Below, piece after piece: positions 1 to 8,228 of a stretch of 26,838 nt of DNA; within the stretch, counting starts at the first letter, position 1; the number at the start of each line of letters is the position of its first letter. The notes beneath the pieces are model-generated. The model was not told the origin of the DNA. It made no database searches and saw nothing but the letters and a program-made list of their open reading frames with translations. This DNA comes from an uncultured Bacteroides sp. (lineage in GTDB: Bacteria; Bacteroidota; Bacteroidia; Bacteroidales; Bacteroidaceae). The translations under genes and the position numbers were made by a program. Location of the stretch: the NCBI GenBank assembly GCA_900557355.1, contig USSR01000013.1, positions 1 through 26,838 on the forward strand, in the 5' to 3' direction.

Positions 1-101
1 CCTTCATTCAAGGGACGGGCAAATTCCGTCTCGTATGTTTGCGTCTGGGCTTCGGCCGAAAGAGATGCGGCAAGAAGCATAGTAAAAAGGATTCGTTTCA
101 T
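1..101 (-). CDS. 5' end of a secreted protein, possibly a pectin methylesterase (partial)
   Basis: The reverse strand opens with ATG at 101 and reads 33 codons to the window edge. Residues 1-18 form a typical signal peptide (MKRILFTMLLAASLSAEA) with likely cleavage after it. The mature start, QTQTYETEFARPLNE, resembles the short STN-like or esterase-associated N-terminal region of some Bacteroides pectin esterases, but this is too little to assign a family. The position directly downstream of GH28 matches where I recall the RG-II methylesterase BT1017 in B. thetaiotaomicron. The secreted nature is seen; the esterase function is inferred from gene order only. It follows the GH28 gene by 96 bp. 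Confidence 0.5.
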   Translation of the reverse strand, partial: MKRILFTMLLAASLSAEAQTQTYETEFARPLNE

Positions 102-130
102 TTATTTTTAATTTATGTAAGTTGTTTTTT

Positions 131-219
131 CACCACAGATTACACAGATTTTCACAGATTTATTATTCTTATAATTTAGTCGAATTAAAAATCTGTGTTA
201 ATCTGTAGTATTTGTGGTG
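131..219. repeat. Imperfect inverted repeat of the CACAGATT type
   Basis: The left arm begins CACCACAGATTACACAGATT at 131. The right arm, ending at 219, is its imperfect reverse complement (AATCTGTGTTAATCTG, then TTTGTGGTG). About 30 AT-rich bases lie between the arms. The element overlaps the 3' end of the GH28 gene, whose stop codon is at 198-200, so the last residues TTNTTD are encoded inside the right arm. On the minus transcript it would form a long hairpin just after the stop codon, but no T-run follows in that direction, so a classical terminator is not clear. As I recall, similar CACAGATT-rich repeats are scattered in Bacteroides genomes. Confidence 0.75.
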
Positions 220-1577
220 CTTTTAATTACTTCACCATTGACGATTACGTCATCCATCGTGATACGTTCACAATTTTCGAAGATACATTTCTGTTTCCCT
301 TCTTGAATGTGAATATCACGCAAAACGATGTCAGATATCGGCGCTTCTTCCAAGCCCACTATTTTGATCGGAGTCTTTACGTTTGTCACAGTCATTCCGC
401 TGATATGTACGTTACGGAATATCGGAGTGCGTTCACTCTTAGGTTCGACAGGCATTTTACTGTATTTCAAATTCAATACGACAGCTTCCTGTTTAATGTT
501 GCTCATTACGACGTTGCTGACACGAATATCTTCAACGACTCCTCCCCTTCCACGGGTCGACTTAATACGGATTCCACGATCTGTTCCGTCAAACACGCAA
601 TTAGAAATAGTAACTTTACGCACACTCCCACTCATCTCGCTGCCGATAACAACGCCTCCGTGACCGGAAAGCATGGTGCAGTTGGTGATAGTGATATTCT
701 CGCAAGGTACTCCCAAACGACGGGCCTGCGCATCTCTTCCCGACTTGATTGTGATGCAATCGTCTCCTACTGATATATGGCAGTCGCTGATATGTACGTT
801 GCGGCAGGATTCCGGATTCACTCCGTCCGTATTTGGTGAGGGCGCATTATCTATGGTGATCCCCTTTATGGTTACATTGTCGCAAAACTCCGGATTGACC
901 GTCCAGAAGGGAGAATTTATGATTTTCACTCCTTCAATCTTTACTTTCTTACAACGAACGGGCTGAATGAACGGAGGACGGAAAAAGCGACGTTGCAATG
1001 TATTTACATAATCCTTGTTCGTTTCAGCATAAATTGCTGTCGTATCATTTGCTGCATCCCACATGGACTGATATTTATTCACATCACGCATGCCATTGTC
1101 TTTCAAATCAATCATGACACGAAAGAACTCCATCCACCATTTCTTTCCTTGTCCGTCCAAAGTTCCTTCTCCTTTGATCGTAATATTCTCGGCATCTACC
1201 GCATAAATCAAAGGCTGGAAACTTTTCATCATCACTCCTTCATGACGAACCTCGACAAAAGGAAGATAGTCATCAAAGTTATCGGAAAAGAGCAAGGTAG
1301 CTCCGGCTTCCAACTCCAGTGTAATATTACTTTTCAGATGGATACTCCCCGTCAGGTAAGTTCCGGCAGGAAAGAAAAGAGTACCTCCGCCGCCACGGTT
1401 CAGACGGTCAATCGTTGAATTGATTAGCTTTGTATTAAGAGTCTTGCCATTTGCTTTTGCACCGGCCTTCAGCATATCTACACGCTCGGCACGAAGAACT
1501 GTGGTTGCACAGAAGCAAAGAAAGACAAAAAGAGTTGTTCGTAAATTCATAATCGATATTATTAAAGTATATTTCAT
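198..1577 (-). CDS. GH28 family polygalacturonase / alpha-galacturonidase, secreted
   Basis: Residues about 30-450 are a right-handed beta-helix pectinase of the GH28 family. The family motifs are present in order: NTDG at 249-252, the catalytic Asp pair GDD at 271-273, GHG at 305-307 and RIK at 337-339. It should hydrolyse alpha-1,4-linked galacturonic acid. In the RG-II locus context it is probably an exo-acting galacturonidase on backbone fragments in the periplasm. The start at 1577 has a good ribosome site (AGAAGGA, 4 bases before ATG). An alternative start at 1550 (residue 10) gives a more conventional signal peptide, MNLRTTLFVFLCFCATTVLRA minus its first or last residue. The C-terminus lies in an inverted repeat. 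The gene lies downstream of GH78 with a 173-bp gap holding repeats. Confidence 0.93.
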   Translation of the reverse strand: MKYTLIISIMNLRTTLFVFLCFCATTVLRAERVDMLKAGAKANGKTLNTKLINSTIDRLNRGGGGTLFFPAGTYLTGSIHLKSNITLELEAGATLLFSDNFDDYLPFVEVRHEGVMMKSFQPLIYAVDAENITIKGEGTLDGQGKKWWMEFFRVMIDLKDNGMRDVNKYQSMWDAANDTTAIYAETNKDYVNTLQRRFFRPPFIQPVRCKKVKIEGVKIINSPFWTVNPEFCDNVTIKGITIDNAPSPNTDGVNPESCRNVHISDCHISVGDDCITIKSGRDAQARRLGVPCENITITNCTMLSGHGGVVIGSEMSGSVRKVTISNCVFDGTDRGIRIKSTRGRGGVVEDIRVSNVVMSNIKQEAVVLNLKYSKMPVEPKSERTPIFRNVHISGMTVTNVKTPIKIVGLEEAPISDIVLRDIHIQEGKQKCIFENCERITMDDVIVNGEVIKSTTNTTD

Positions 1578-1592
1578 CGTTTCCTTCTAAAA

Positions 1593-1696
1593 AATCATGC
1601 TAATAGAATCTTTTTTTCTTCCCAATGTTTGAAGACAATCATTGAGATGTTTTTTTCAAACATGCTACATGATTAAAATAAAGATGCTGCATGATT
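1593..1696 (-). promoter_or_regulatory. Repeat-rich leader of GH28: candidate operator
   Basis: Two 13-bp direct repeats, ATGCTACATGATT (1662-1674) and ATGCTGCATGATT (1684-1696), differ at one base and start exactly 22 bp apart. A partial copy in the opposite orientation, AATCATGC, is at 1593-1600. An inverted repeat, ATGTTTGAA (1625-1633) and TTCAAACAT (1655-1663), overlaps the first repeat. Two copies two helical turns apart suit a dimeric regulator on one face of the DNA. A -7-like box (TATATTTG on the minus strand) lies further upstream at about 1729-1736, but no well-spaced -33 box was found. The repeats are seen; the operator role is inferred. Confidence 0.4.
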
Positions 1697-1750
1697 TTTT
1701 ATACGAATACATTGTTTTTTAATTCTACAAATATATACAAAAAGGTTCTT

Positions 1751-4585
1751 TTATTTTGCACAAACCAATTGATATGTTCCGCTCTGTATTTCTTTCGGTT
1801 CTTTTCCGCCCGGGAGATAAACAACAGCGGTAGTATTCACCGGAACAGACACGTTTAAAGTGAAAGTCCCATTCTCACAAGTCCAGTCCACATTAATGGT
1901 ACCGTATAAAGTTTCATACGACGCTTTGACATATTTCAAATCTCCCACAGGTTGGGGAGCGATGATGAACTTCTGATAACCTTGTTTTGGAGTGGTAGAA
2001 GGACGAATACCGACCAGTGAATTAAAGAACCATTCATCAATCTGTCCCATCATAAAGTGATTCCAGGAAGAACCTTGACGGGGGTCCCATTGCTCGGTCA
2101 AAGTTGTAGCGCCGAATTTTAACTGGAAACCATATCCGGGAGCTTCTTCATGATTGAACATTTTATAAATAAGTTCATGTTCCCCATTACGCGCCAATGT
2201 CTGAATCAGATAACGGTTTCCCACATCACCGGTAGTCAAACGGTTGCCATGTGCTTCCACATCTTTTATCAGATTCGCGAATACTTTCTCATTCAAATCT
2301 GCATCCGGTCGGTAGTTACCTTGTTCATCTGCATCCTGCGTCATTTGGAGGAACAGCGGAAGCGCATTACTACATTGGCTTCCTGTACCATATTGTGCCG
2401 TATCTTTATGAAGAAAACATTTATTAAATGCAACCATTATATCCTGTGCCAACGAAGTGTAATAATGAATGTCAAAGTCATTACCTACCATTTTCGCAGC
2501 TTGTACCAAATACATGACTGTCATGTAATAATGCGCAGTAGCCACCAAAGGAACGGGCGTATTCCGTGAGAATCCCGCACGAAAATCTCCGTAATCATAC
2601 CAGTCTCCCAATCCGAAAGAAAGAATACCTTTATCTGCACGAGTCTTGAGATAATCCACGTAACGACGCATATTCGGATAATATTTCTTAATCAATGAAT
2701 CGTCTCCATAAGTCTCATAGTACATAAAAGGGAAAATAACCAAAGAACCACCCCACTCCGGAGATTCGGCAAATGCATCCATACCCGGACCTTCAAAAAT
2801 CACGTATTCCGGAGCAGTTGTCGGCATGGCCCCGTTGGAATGTTGTGCATCTGCCATATTCTGCATAATCTGCGGAGCGTATGCTGTCAAATCATAGTTA
2901 TACAACAAACCCGGACCATTCAGATGTACCTGTTCCAGCCACCCAAGTTTCTCACGATGCGGACAATCCGTAAACACAGACTGCATATTGCTGCGAACCG
3001 CTTTCTCGATCAATCGATGGGCAGCATTAAATATCCGGTTGGATGATTCGAAAGTGGAAACTTTCCTGGCTGAATTATAGACGAAACAGGATTGAATATT
3101 CTTTAATACAGGCAATTTCTGCGGATTCTTCTGTCCTTTTAAGACAGCCCCCTCTACCTGAATATATCTAAAACCATAATAAGAGAAACGAGGGTGCCAG
3201 GTTTCATCGCCTTCCCCTTTCAGAGTGTATTCGTAATAGTGTTGACGCCCTGTCTGACGCTGATTGCAAGCACCTTCCTCTGTCAATGCTTCGGCTACAA
3301 TCAAAGTTACTTTCTGACCACGTTTGCCACGTACTGTTATTTCCGGAAAGCCAGCCAAATTCTGTCCCATATCCAACACAAAAGCAGAAAGATCGACTGT
3401 TCTCTTAGTTGATACAGAAGCTGATGCAACTTGGTCCGCATTTAGTTTGGTTACCTTTTGAATATCATACCGTTCCATGATTTTCACCGGAGCCGCCATC
3501 TGTGGACGAAGTATTCCTTTAGGAGCTTCCTGTATGACTACCGGACGCCAATGACTGTCATCAAAGCCAATCTGATTCCATCCTTTCTGTTCACGACGCG
3601 CATCATAATCTTCTCCTCCATATATGCAATTGAAGGTTACCGGACTAAAATCATATTTCCAATTATTATCGGAATGAACCGTCGTACATGTTCCATCTTC
3701 GTAGTTAATAACCAGCTCAAATAAAAGTGTGGGAGGACCAAAGCTGATCTGTAATTTGCGATAACGCCCCCCCTGCACATTATAGAATCCATTCCCCAAT
3801 AAGATTCCTACGACATTTTCACCACGCCGCAATTGTTCCGTCACATCGTATGTGTTATAGTAAACAGTTTTATCATAATCACTCCACAATGGGGCAAACT
3901 CACTGTTACCCACCTTTTTGCCATTCAAAGAAAACTCATAGAATCCCAGACCACAAACGTATGCCGTTGCCTCCACTATTTTCTTGCCCGGTTTACGGTT
4001 TGCACCCCCTTCTTTCGCATCTCCTACCTGGAATGTTCTTCTCAAACAAATACTTTTCTTTGCCAAAGTGTCCACTGCTTCCCAAGCAGCTTTCACTTCC
4101 GGTTTCTTCAGCTCTCCACCGTGGAACTTACGCCCTTCCGGTAAATGAGCATTTTGTCGGGTAATAGCTCCAATCCACTGCCCCGAAGATAATCTTTCGG
4201 GTACTGCCCGGAATTTCGCTTCACTGCTCCACTCGGAAGGTGTATCTGTTTCATCCCAAACACGAACGCGCCAACTATAATTAAATGAGTTATCAGGACG
4301 TATATCTGCCCCCTTTGTAGAAACTAACTGGCTCTGCGAAGAATAAACCTTCCCACTATTCCAAACGGAACGCCCTGTAAAAGCTTCCCGAATATCAATC
4401 TCATAGGCAGATTGTCGTGTCCCATTTTCCGGCGATTCCATCACCCAGCCCAAACGGGGTGAACCTTCGACCACTACCAGTCCCTCCTGCATCTCACAGG
4501 TAAGACGACTGATGGTTATATTCTTCGCCTGTACAAAACAAGACAAACAAATTAGCAATGAAAGAAGAATCTTTTTGAATTTCAT
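1751..4585 (-). CDS. GH78 family alpha-L-rhamnosidase, secreted
   Basis: This 944-residue protein has the GH78 layout: signal peptide (1-20), fibronectin-like and beta-sandwich domains (about 25-500), an (alpha/alpha)6 catalytic barrel (about 505-860) and a C-terminal beta-sandwich. The signature DCPHREKLGW at 540-549 holds the likely general acid Glu545. TTLTEQW at 827-833 holds the likely base Glu831. The length is normal for Bacteroides members. It should release terminal alpha-L-rhamnose. In the B. thetaiotaomicron RG-II locus the enzyme at this place (BT1019, from memory) removes rhamnose from an RG-II side chain. It follows the GH143-GH142 gene, separated by a 291-bp gap occupied by a large palindromic element. 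The exact side chain cannot be read from sequence. Confidence 0.93.
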   Translation of the reverse strand: MKFKKILLSLLICLSCFVQAKNITISRLTCEMQEGLVVVEGSPRLGWVMESPENGTRQSAYEIDIREAFTGRSVWNSGKVYSSQSQLVSTKGADIRPDNSFNYSWRVRVWDETDTPSEWSSEAKFRAVPERLSSGQWIGAITRQNAHLPEGRKFHGGELKKPEVKAAWEAVDTLAKKSICLRRTFQVGDAKEGGANRKPGKKIVEATAYVCGLGFYEFSLNGKKVGNSEFAPLWSDYDKTVYYNTYDVTEQLRRGENVVGILLGNGFYNVQGGRYRKLQISFGPPTLLFELVINYEDGTCTTVHSDNNWKYDFSPVTFNCIYGGEDYDARREQKGWNQIGFDDSHWRPVVIQEAPKGILRPQMAAPVKIMERYDIQKVTKLNADQVASASVSTKRTVDLSAFVLDMGQNLAGFPEITVRGKRGQKVTLIVAEALTEEGACNQRQTGRQHYYEYTLKGEGDETWHPRFSYYGFRYIQVEGAVLKGQKNPQKLPVLKNIQSCFVYNSARKVSTFESSNRIFNAAHRLIEKAVRSNMQSVFTDCPHREKLGWLEQVHLNGPGLLYNYDLTAYAPQIMQNMADAQHSNGAMPTTAPEYVIFEGPGMDAFAESPEWGGSLVIFPFMYYETYGDDSLIKKYYPNMRRYVDYLKTRADKGILSFGLGDWYDYGDFRAGFSRNTPVPLVATAHYYMTVMYLVQAAKMVGNDFDIHYYTSLAQDIMVAFNKCFLHKDTAQYGTGSQCSNALPLFLQMTQDADEQGNYRPDADLNEKVFANLIKDVEAHGNRLTTGDVGNRYLIQTLARNGEHELIYKMFNHEEAPGYGFQLKFGATTLTEQWDPRQGSSWNHFMMGQIDEWFFNSLVGIRPSTTPKQGYQKFIIAPQPVGDLKYVKASYETLYGTINVDWTCENGTFTLNVSVPVNTTAVVYLPGGKEPKEIQSGTYQLVCAK

Positions 4586-4608
4586 TTTTCAAGTATCTTT
4601 TATTTGTT

Positions 4609-4628
4609 CGATAAATGAGAATTTATCG
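4609..4628 (-). other. Perfect hairpin in the GH78 leader
   Basis: CGATAAAT (4609-4616) and ATTTATCG (4621-4628) form a perfect 8-bp stem with a 4-base loop, 24 bases upstream of the GH78 start codon. A second small hairpin, AGGCTgaaAGCCT, is at 4651-4663. With the larger palindrome at 4684-4865 they make the whole intercistronic region structured. A role in translation or mRNA processing is possible but not shown. Confidence 0.45.
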
Positions 4629-4683
4629 GTTAAATGGGAATTTTGCAGTTAGGCTGAAAGCCTTACAATTATATATTTATTGG

Positions 4684-4865
4684 GGTGCCCTGAAAGGGCT
4701 TAATTATATAGCGTAGGGCAACGCCCTACGAAAAAAACACACCAGCCACAAGCCCTGAAAGGGCGGAACCATATACAATTATGCCCTTTCAGGGCGCAAA
4801 TTCAGATTGTCGCTTTTACGTAGGGCGTTGCCCTACGCTATATAATTAAACCCTTTCAGGGCACT
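4684..4865. repeat. Nested palindromic element, 182 bp, with 47-bp inverted arms
   Basis: The outer arms, 4684-4730 and 4819-4865, are 47 bases each and are reverse complements with only two mismatches. Each arm is built from a smaller palindrome, GCCCTGAAAGGGC (one variant), an AT spacer (TTAATTATATA) and a 20-base palindrome, GCGTAGGGCAACGCCCTACG. Between the arms lies a second, perfect pair, GCCCTGAAAGGGC (4752-4764) and GCCCTTTCAGGGC (4783-4795). The element begins 11 bases after the stop codon of the upstream enzyme and sits in the gap before GH78. It carries no gene and resembles non-autonomous REP/BIME-type repeats. It may protect the upstream mRNA or reduce read-through into GH78. Confidence 0.85.
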
Positions 4866-4876
4866 CCGCAAAATTA

Positions 4877-7800
4877 TCATTTAAGTGCATTTTCACAAAC
4901 GATTTTTGTCAATGTATTCGCCTGCCCTACTTCCTTACCATCTACAAAAATGCGCAATCCTTTTCCGCAATGATAGCGATCACCATTCTTATCCCAAAGA
5001 ATCGTCAGATTATGACCATGATATAATACATTATCCAGGCAGAACCAATCCCACTTGTCGGCAGGAATTAAGGGGTTCACTTCAATCGTATTATCCAAAC
5101 GTGGACGAAGTCCGATCAATCCTGTAATTATCAGGTCGTTGAAAGTGGAATGATTATAATAACGGCTACGTTCCTGATCTCCTTTCAGCCAATAACCGGT
5201 CACCTCATCCAAATATTCACCAATATAGGGACGACCACGATGATACTGTGATTCCACATACAATTCCATCTGACGGAAATATACACTGTCAGACAATACA
5301 GTCTGCGGATAATTATTCATAAAGTTAGCCATTGCTGTCAATGTCTGTGCGGAAGCAAACGGCCAGATAGCACCGTCCCACTCACACTTGCCTACTCCAC
5401 GTGTACGGAATTCCGGATGACGACGTTCTGCAGTTGTCAGTCCATAAGGAGCAGAAAAGCCTTTTTCATCCATAATTTCTTTCCAGGCAATTTCATACTT
5501 TTGGGTGGTATCCGGCAGGTTGAAATACCAAGGAATATATCCGATTGCTTCACGCACATTCGCGGAAGAGTCCGTACGCATCGTCTCAAAAAACTGATGA
5601 CGTGTATTCCACAATTCATTTTCTACCAGATTTTTCAAAGTATCTGCTCTCATGCCATATTTCATAGCCATCCCCTCATCACCGGAAAGAATTCCTATAC
5701 ATGAAAGTGCTTTAGCATTGCCATACATATAACTATTGATTGTCGGCCGGGCATATTTCTTCCTCCGTCCGCCACTGATTGATTCTTCCATACCATCCTG
5801 TACGTCACCCTGCCAATACAATCCGTTCTTCAAACGGTTCGTACGTTCCCAACGCTGGTATTCGGTTTCCAGATCTTTCTTCATATCCAGCAGATAGTCC
5901 TTATCACCATCTACCATGTAACGAGCCAAAACAGCATCTGCGTTCCATGAGCTGAACTTATCCATTTTCTTCATCGGACCGCCATCATTGCCACGATACC
6001 ATGTATGAATAATCTGATCCAAATATTTCGGATCACGCAACCAACGGCTTTCATAAATGTGATGTCCAATTGCACAGGCAATCAAATTATATTTATCTGA
6101 ATAAGAACGCTGAACGAGAAACTCGGTCATGCCATAGCCAACAGGAGTCTCTTTGATATGCTTACGCAATGACCACCAACGATAATAATACATTTCTTCA
6201 AAGTTATGTTGCGGACACTCGAACAAAGGAATATTTTCCTCCATCCATTCCGAAGCCTTTGCATTGGGAATTGCCTGAACAATATTTTCGTCTTCCATAC
6301 CGTTGAAATAGTCTGCATAATGACTGAAGTCAGCATACTTTAAAAAAGCAGAAGACGCATCTTTATCTGTAGAAGATGTTTTTACATTGGCAATGCCATA
6401 TTCAGCCAATGGATCTTGCGCACCTGCATTCGGCAGATCATAAGTCTGGTCGGCAGGAGTATCTACAGTCGGGAATGTACGAGGTACGCCAGTACGGAAT
6501 ACGATTCGCTCCACAGCAGCCACGGGCGCATAGAACATACGCAACCCTACTCTCTTGCCATCTACATACACTTGAATATTACGATCAACAGTAGAAAGGA
6601 CTGCTTCTACATGATAAATCTTTCCTGCTTCATATTTCATCATATTTGCAAACCGGGAGCCGCCTTTCAATCGAAAAATGCCATCATCAGTAAGTTCTAT
6701 ACGGGAACAGGCTATTCCATTCTCATCCAGAAATTCAATCTGGAGTGTGCCTTTATTATTCTGGCCGGCTTTCAAATCAAATGATACTTTCAATTCTTTA
6801 GAAGCCGGAATTTTACGTTCCACTTTGGCATAATCAAACGGATCTTTATCCTGCAACTTCAACCATTGATCCTCCAAAGAAACAGGAGCCCAAACCGGAG
6901 AATAAATATTCCAGTCAGTCAGTTCCGCAATTGATTTATTTTTAGAGAAATCATCATCCGCATGTGCTGAAGCATTTATTTCCACCGGGACAGGAATACG
7001 GGAAATCCACATATCTTCCTTGTTCACACTGTAAGAAACCCACAAATCACCATCGGTAGGTACTCCATTGCCTTCCTGAATACCACGTGGATATTGAGGA
7101 CCGTATGATTTATAATTTCCTCCATAACGCATGGGAGTGATTTCACCATGCACCAGATTCAATGTTGTATATTCCAATCCATCTTTACTCAAAGATATAG
7201 CCAGCGGCCAACGAAATTCCGACGGATTATATACAGTAGCGTATGTACCATCACTTAAACGCTGTCCCCAAATTTTCGCGTTGCTATTAACGAAACCTTT
7301 TGCACGAAGCACAGGCTCTGCCCAAGTATGTCCGCCATCCTCACTGATAGAGGTAAGCGCATGTTTCCAAAGACTGGCAATACGTCCATCCGGCAATGTA
7401 TAACAATTGAATGCTTTGTATCCTTTCTTCAGCGGGAGAATAGGATCTTCACGGTCGGCTTCTTCCACCCACTGCATCATATACAGCGGATTGTCAAGAA
7501 TTTCCTGGCAAGCCTTCACAAACTCACGATCCTTGCTTTTCTTAAAATACGGATAATCAGTATTCTTTTCATTAAATCCATGATTATAATAAATGAAATA
7601 GATCGGTCCGTAAGAACCGTCTTTCTTTATTTCACGAACCACCCGGCCAATACCGTTTCCATCATTGGGATCATCTTTTTTATCCAAAGCAACTCCATAA
7701 TTTCCCATTGTAATCAGCTTGCCGGATTTAGAAACATAGAATCCGACACGCTGGTGCATAATGGCAATCAGATCTTTGGCCTGCACACCCGGACGAGACT

Positions 7801-8197
7801 CTTTGGTGTATCCATCGGGAACTTGATAAGGAGGAAACACAATTTCCGGATTTGTCCAGCGATATCCATCCTTCGATGTCATCAGAAAAGTCTGTGAAGG
7901 CGGTACGTGTTCGTCAGAAGGATCTGCCAGGTATTGATAGAAAAACTGTCCATTCCAATAAGCCAGCATCGGCTGATGATTATACGTCCATCCATTGCCG
8001 TTCGAAGCATCGGGATGTTCACGATTGGCACGTACCAACTGAATGTTATGTACTCCGACTACCGGAGACAGTTGTCCGTCGTGACAAGCAGGATTCGATA
8101 ATTCTTTTCCTGTATAATGAATTCTATCTTGTGCAAAGGCTGTAGTAGTCAACCAACCGGCAGCCAGTACAACAAGAATTTTAGCAGAGTTGTTCAT
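4877..8197 (-). CDS. GH143-GH142 type two-enzyme fusion (RG-II Dha hydrolase and beta-L-arabinofuranosidase)
   Basis: This 1106-residue secreted protein has three parts. Residues about 25-410 are a sialidase-like beta-propeller with Asp-box-like motifs (SKDGYRW near 108, SEDGGHTW at 285-292, SKDGLEY near 337). Residues about 415-575 look like a LamG-type beta-sandwich. Residues about 620-1040 are an (alpha/alpha)6 barrel of the MGH1/GH63-like type, with QDGMEES at 800-806, NSYMYGNA at 821-828 and CEWDGAIWPFA at 938-948; a small C-terminal sandwich follows. From memory, B. thetaiotaomicron BT1020 has this length and layout: GH143 removes the keto-deoxy sugar Dha, and GH142 removes the beta-L-arabinofuranose capping it in RG-II chain D. 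Asp801 is a candidate acid in the barrel. A signal peptide ends near residue 22. The gene follows the GH43 gene by 31 bp in the same operon. Confidence 0.85.
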   Translation of the reverse strand: MNNSAKILVVLAAGWLTTTAFAQDRIHYTGKELSNPACHDGQLSPVVGVHNIQLVRANREHPDASNGNGWTYNHQPMLAYWNGQFFYQYLADPSDEHVPPSQTFLMTSKDGYRWTNPEIVFPPYQVPDGYTKESRPGVQAKDLIAIMHQRVGFYVSKSGKLITMGNYGVALDKKDDPNDGNGIGRVVREIKKDGSYGPIYFIYYNHGFNEKNTDYPYFKKSKDREFVKACQEILDNPLYMMQWVEEADREDPILPLKKGYKAFNCYTLPDGRIASLWKHALTSISEDGGHTWAEPVLRAKGFVNSNAKIWGQRLSDGTYATVYNPSEFRWPLAISLSKDGLEYTTLNLVHGEITPMRYGGNYKSYGPQYPRGIQEGNGVPTDGDLWVSYSVNKEDMWISRIPVPVEINASAHADDDFSKNKSIAELTDWNIYSPVWAPVSLEDQWLKLQDKDPFDYAKVERKIPASKELKVSFDLKAGQNNKGTLQIEFLDENGIACSRIELTDDGIFRLKGGSRFANMMKYEAGKIYHVEAVLSTVDRNIQVYVDGKRVGLRMFYAPVAAVERIVFRTGVPRTFPTVDTPADQTYDLPNAGAQDPLAEYGIANVKTSSTDKDASSAFLKYADFSHYADYFNGMEDENIVQAIPNAKASEWMEENIPLFECPQHNFEEMYYYRWWSLRKHIKETPVGYGMTEFLVQRSYSDKYNLIACAIGHHIYESRWLRDPKYLDQIIHTWYRGNDGGPMKKMDKFSSWNADAVLARYMVDGDKDYLLDMKKDLETEYQRWERTNRLKNGLYWQGDVQDGMEESISGGRRKKYARPTINSYMYGNAKALSCIGILSGDEGMAMKYGMRADTLKNLVENELWNTRHQFFETMRTDSSANVREAIGYIPWYFNLPDTTQKYEIAWKEIMDEKGFSAPYGLTTAERRHPEFRTRGVGKCEWDGAIWPFASAQTLTAMANFMNNYPQTVLSDSVYFRQMELYVESQYHRGRPYIGEYLDEVTGYWLKGDQERSRYYNHSTFNDLIITGLIGLRPRLDNTIEVNPLIPADKWDWFCLDNVLYHGHNLTILWDKNGDRYHCGKGLRIFVDGKEVGQANTLTKIVCENALK

Positions 8198-8228
8198 GAT
8201 TTATTCTGATTTAAAATTGTTTCCGGGT

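Noticed and set aside
131..219. Inverted repeat as an insertion sequence end
   Set aside because: No transposase lies between or beside the arms and no target duplication was recognised; it is treated as a short repeat only.
7328..7897. Plus-strand open frame of 189 codons inside the GH143-GH142 gene
   Set aside because: It lies opposite a strongly supported gene and its peptide has no recognisable domain; it is a shadow frame, as are the other long plus-strand frames.
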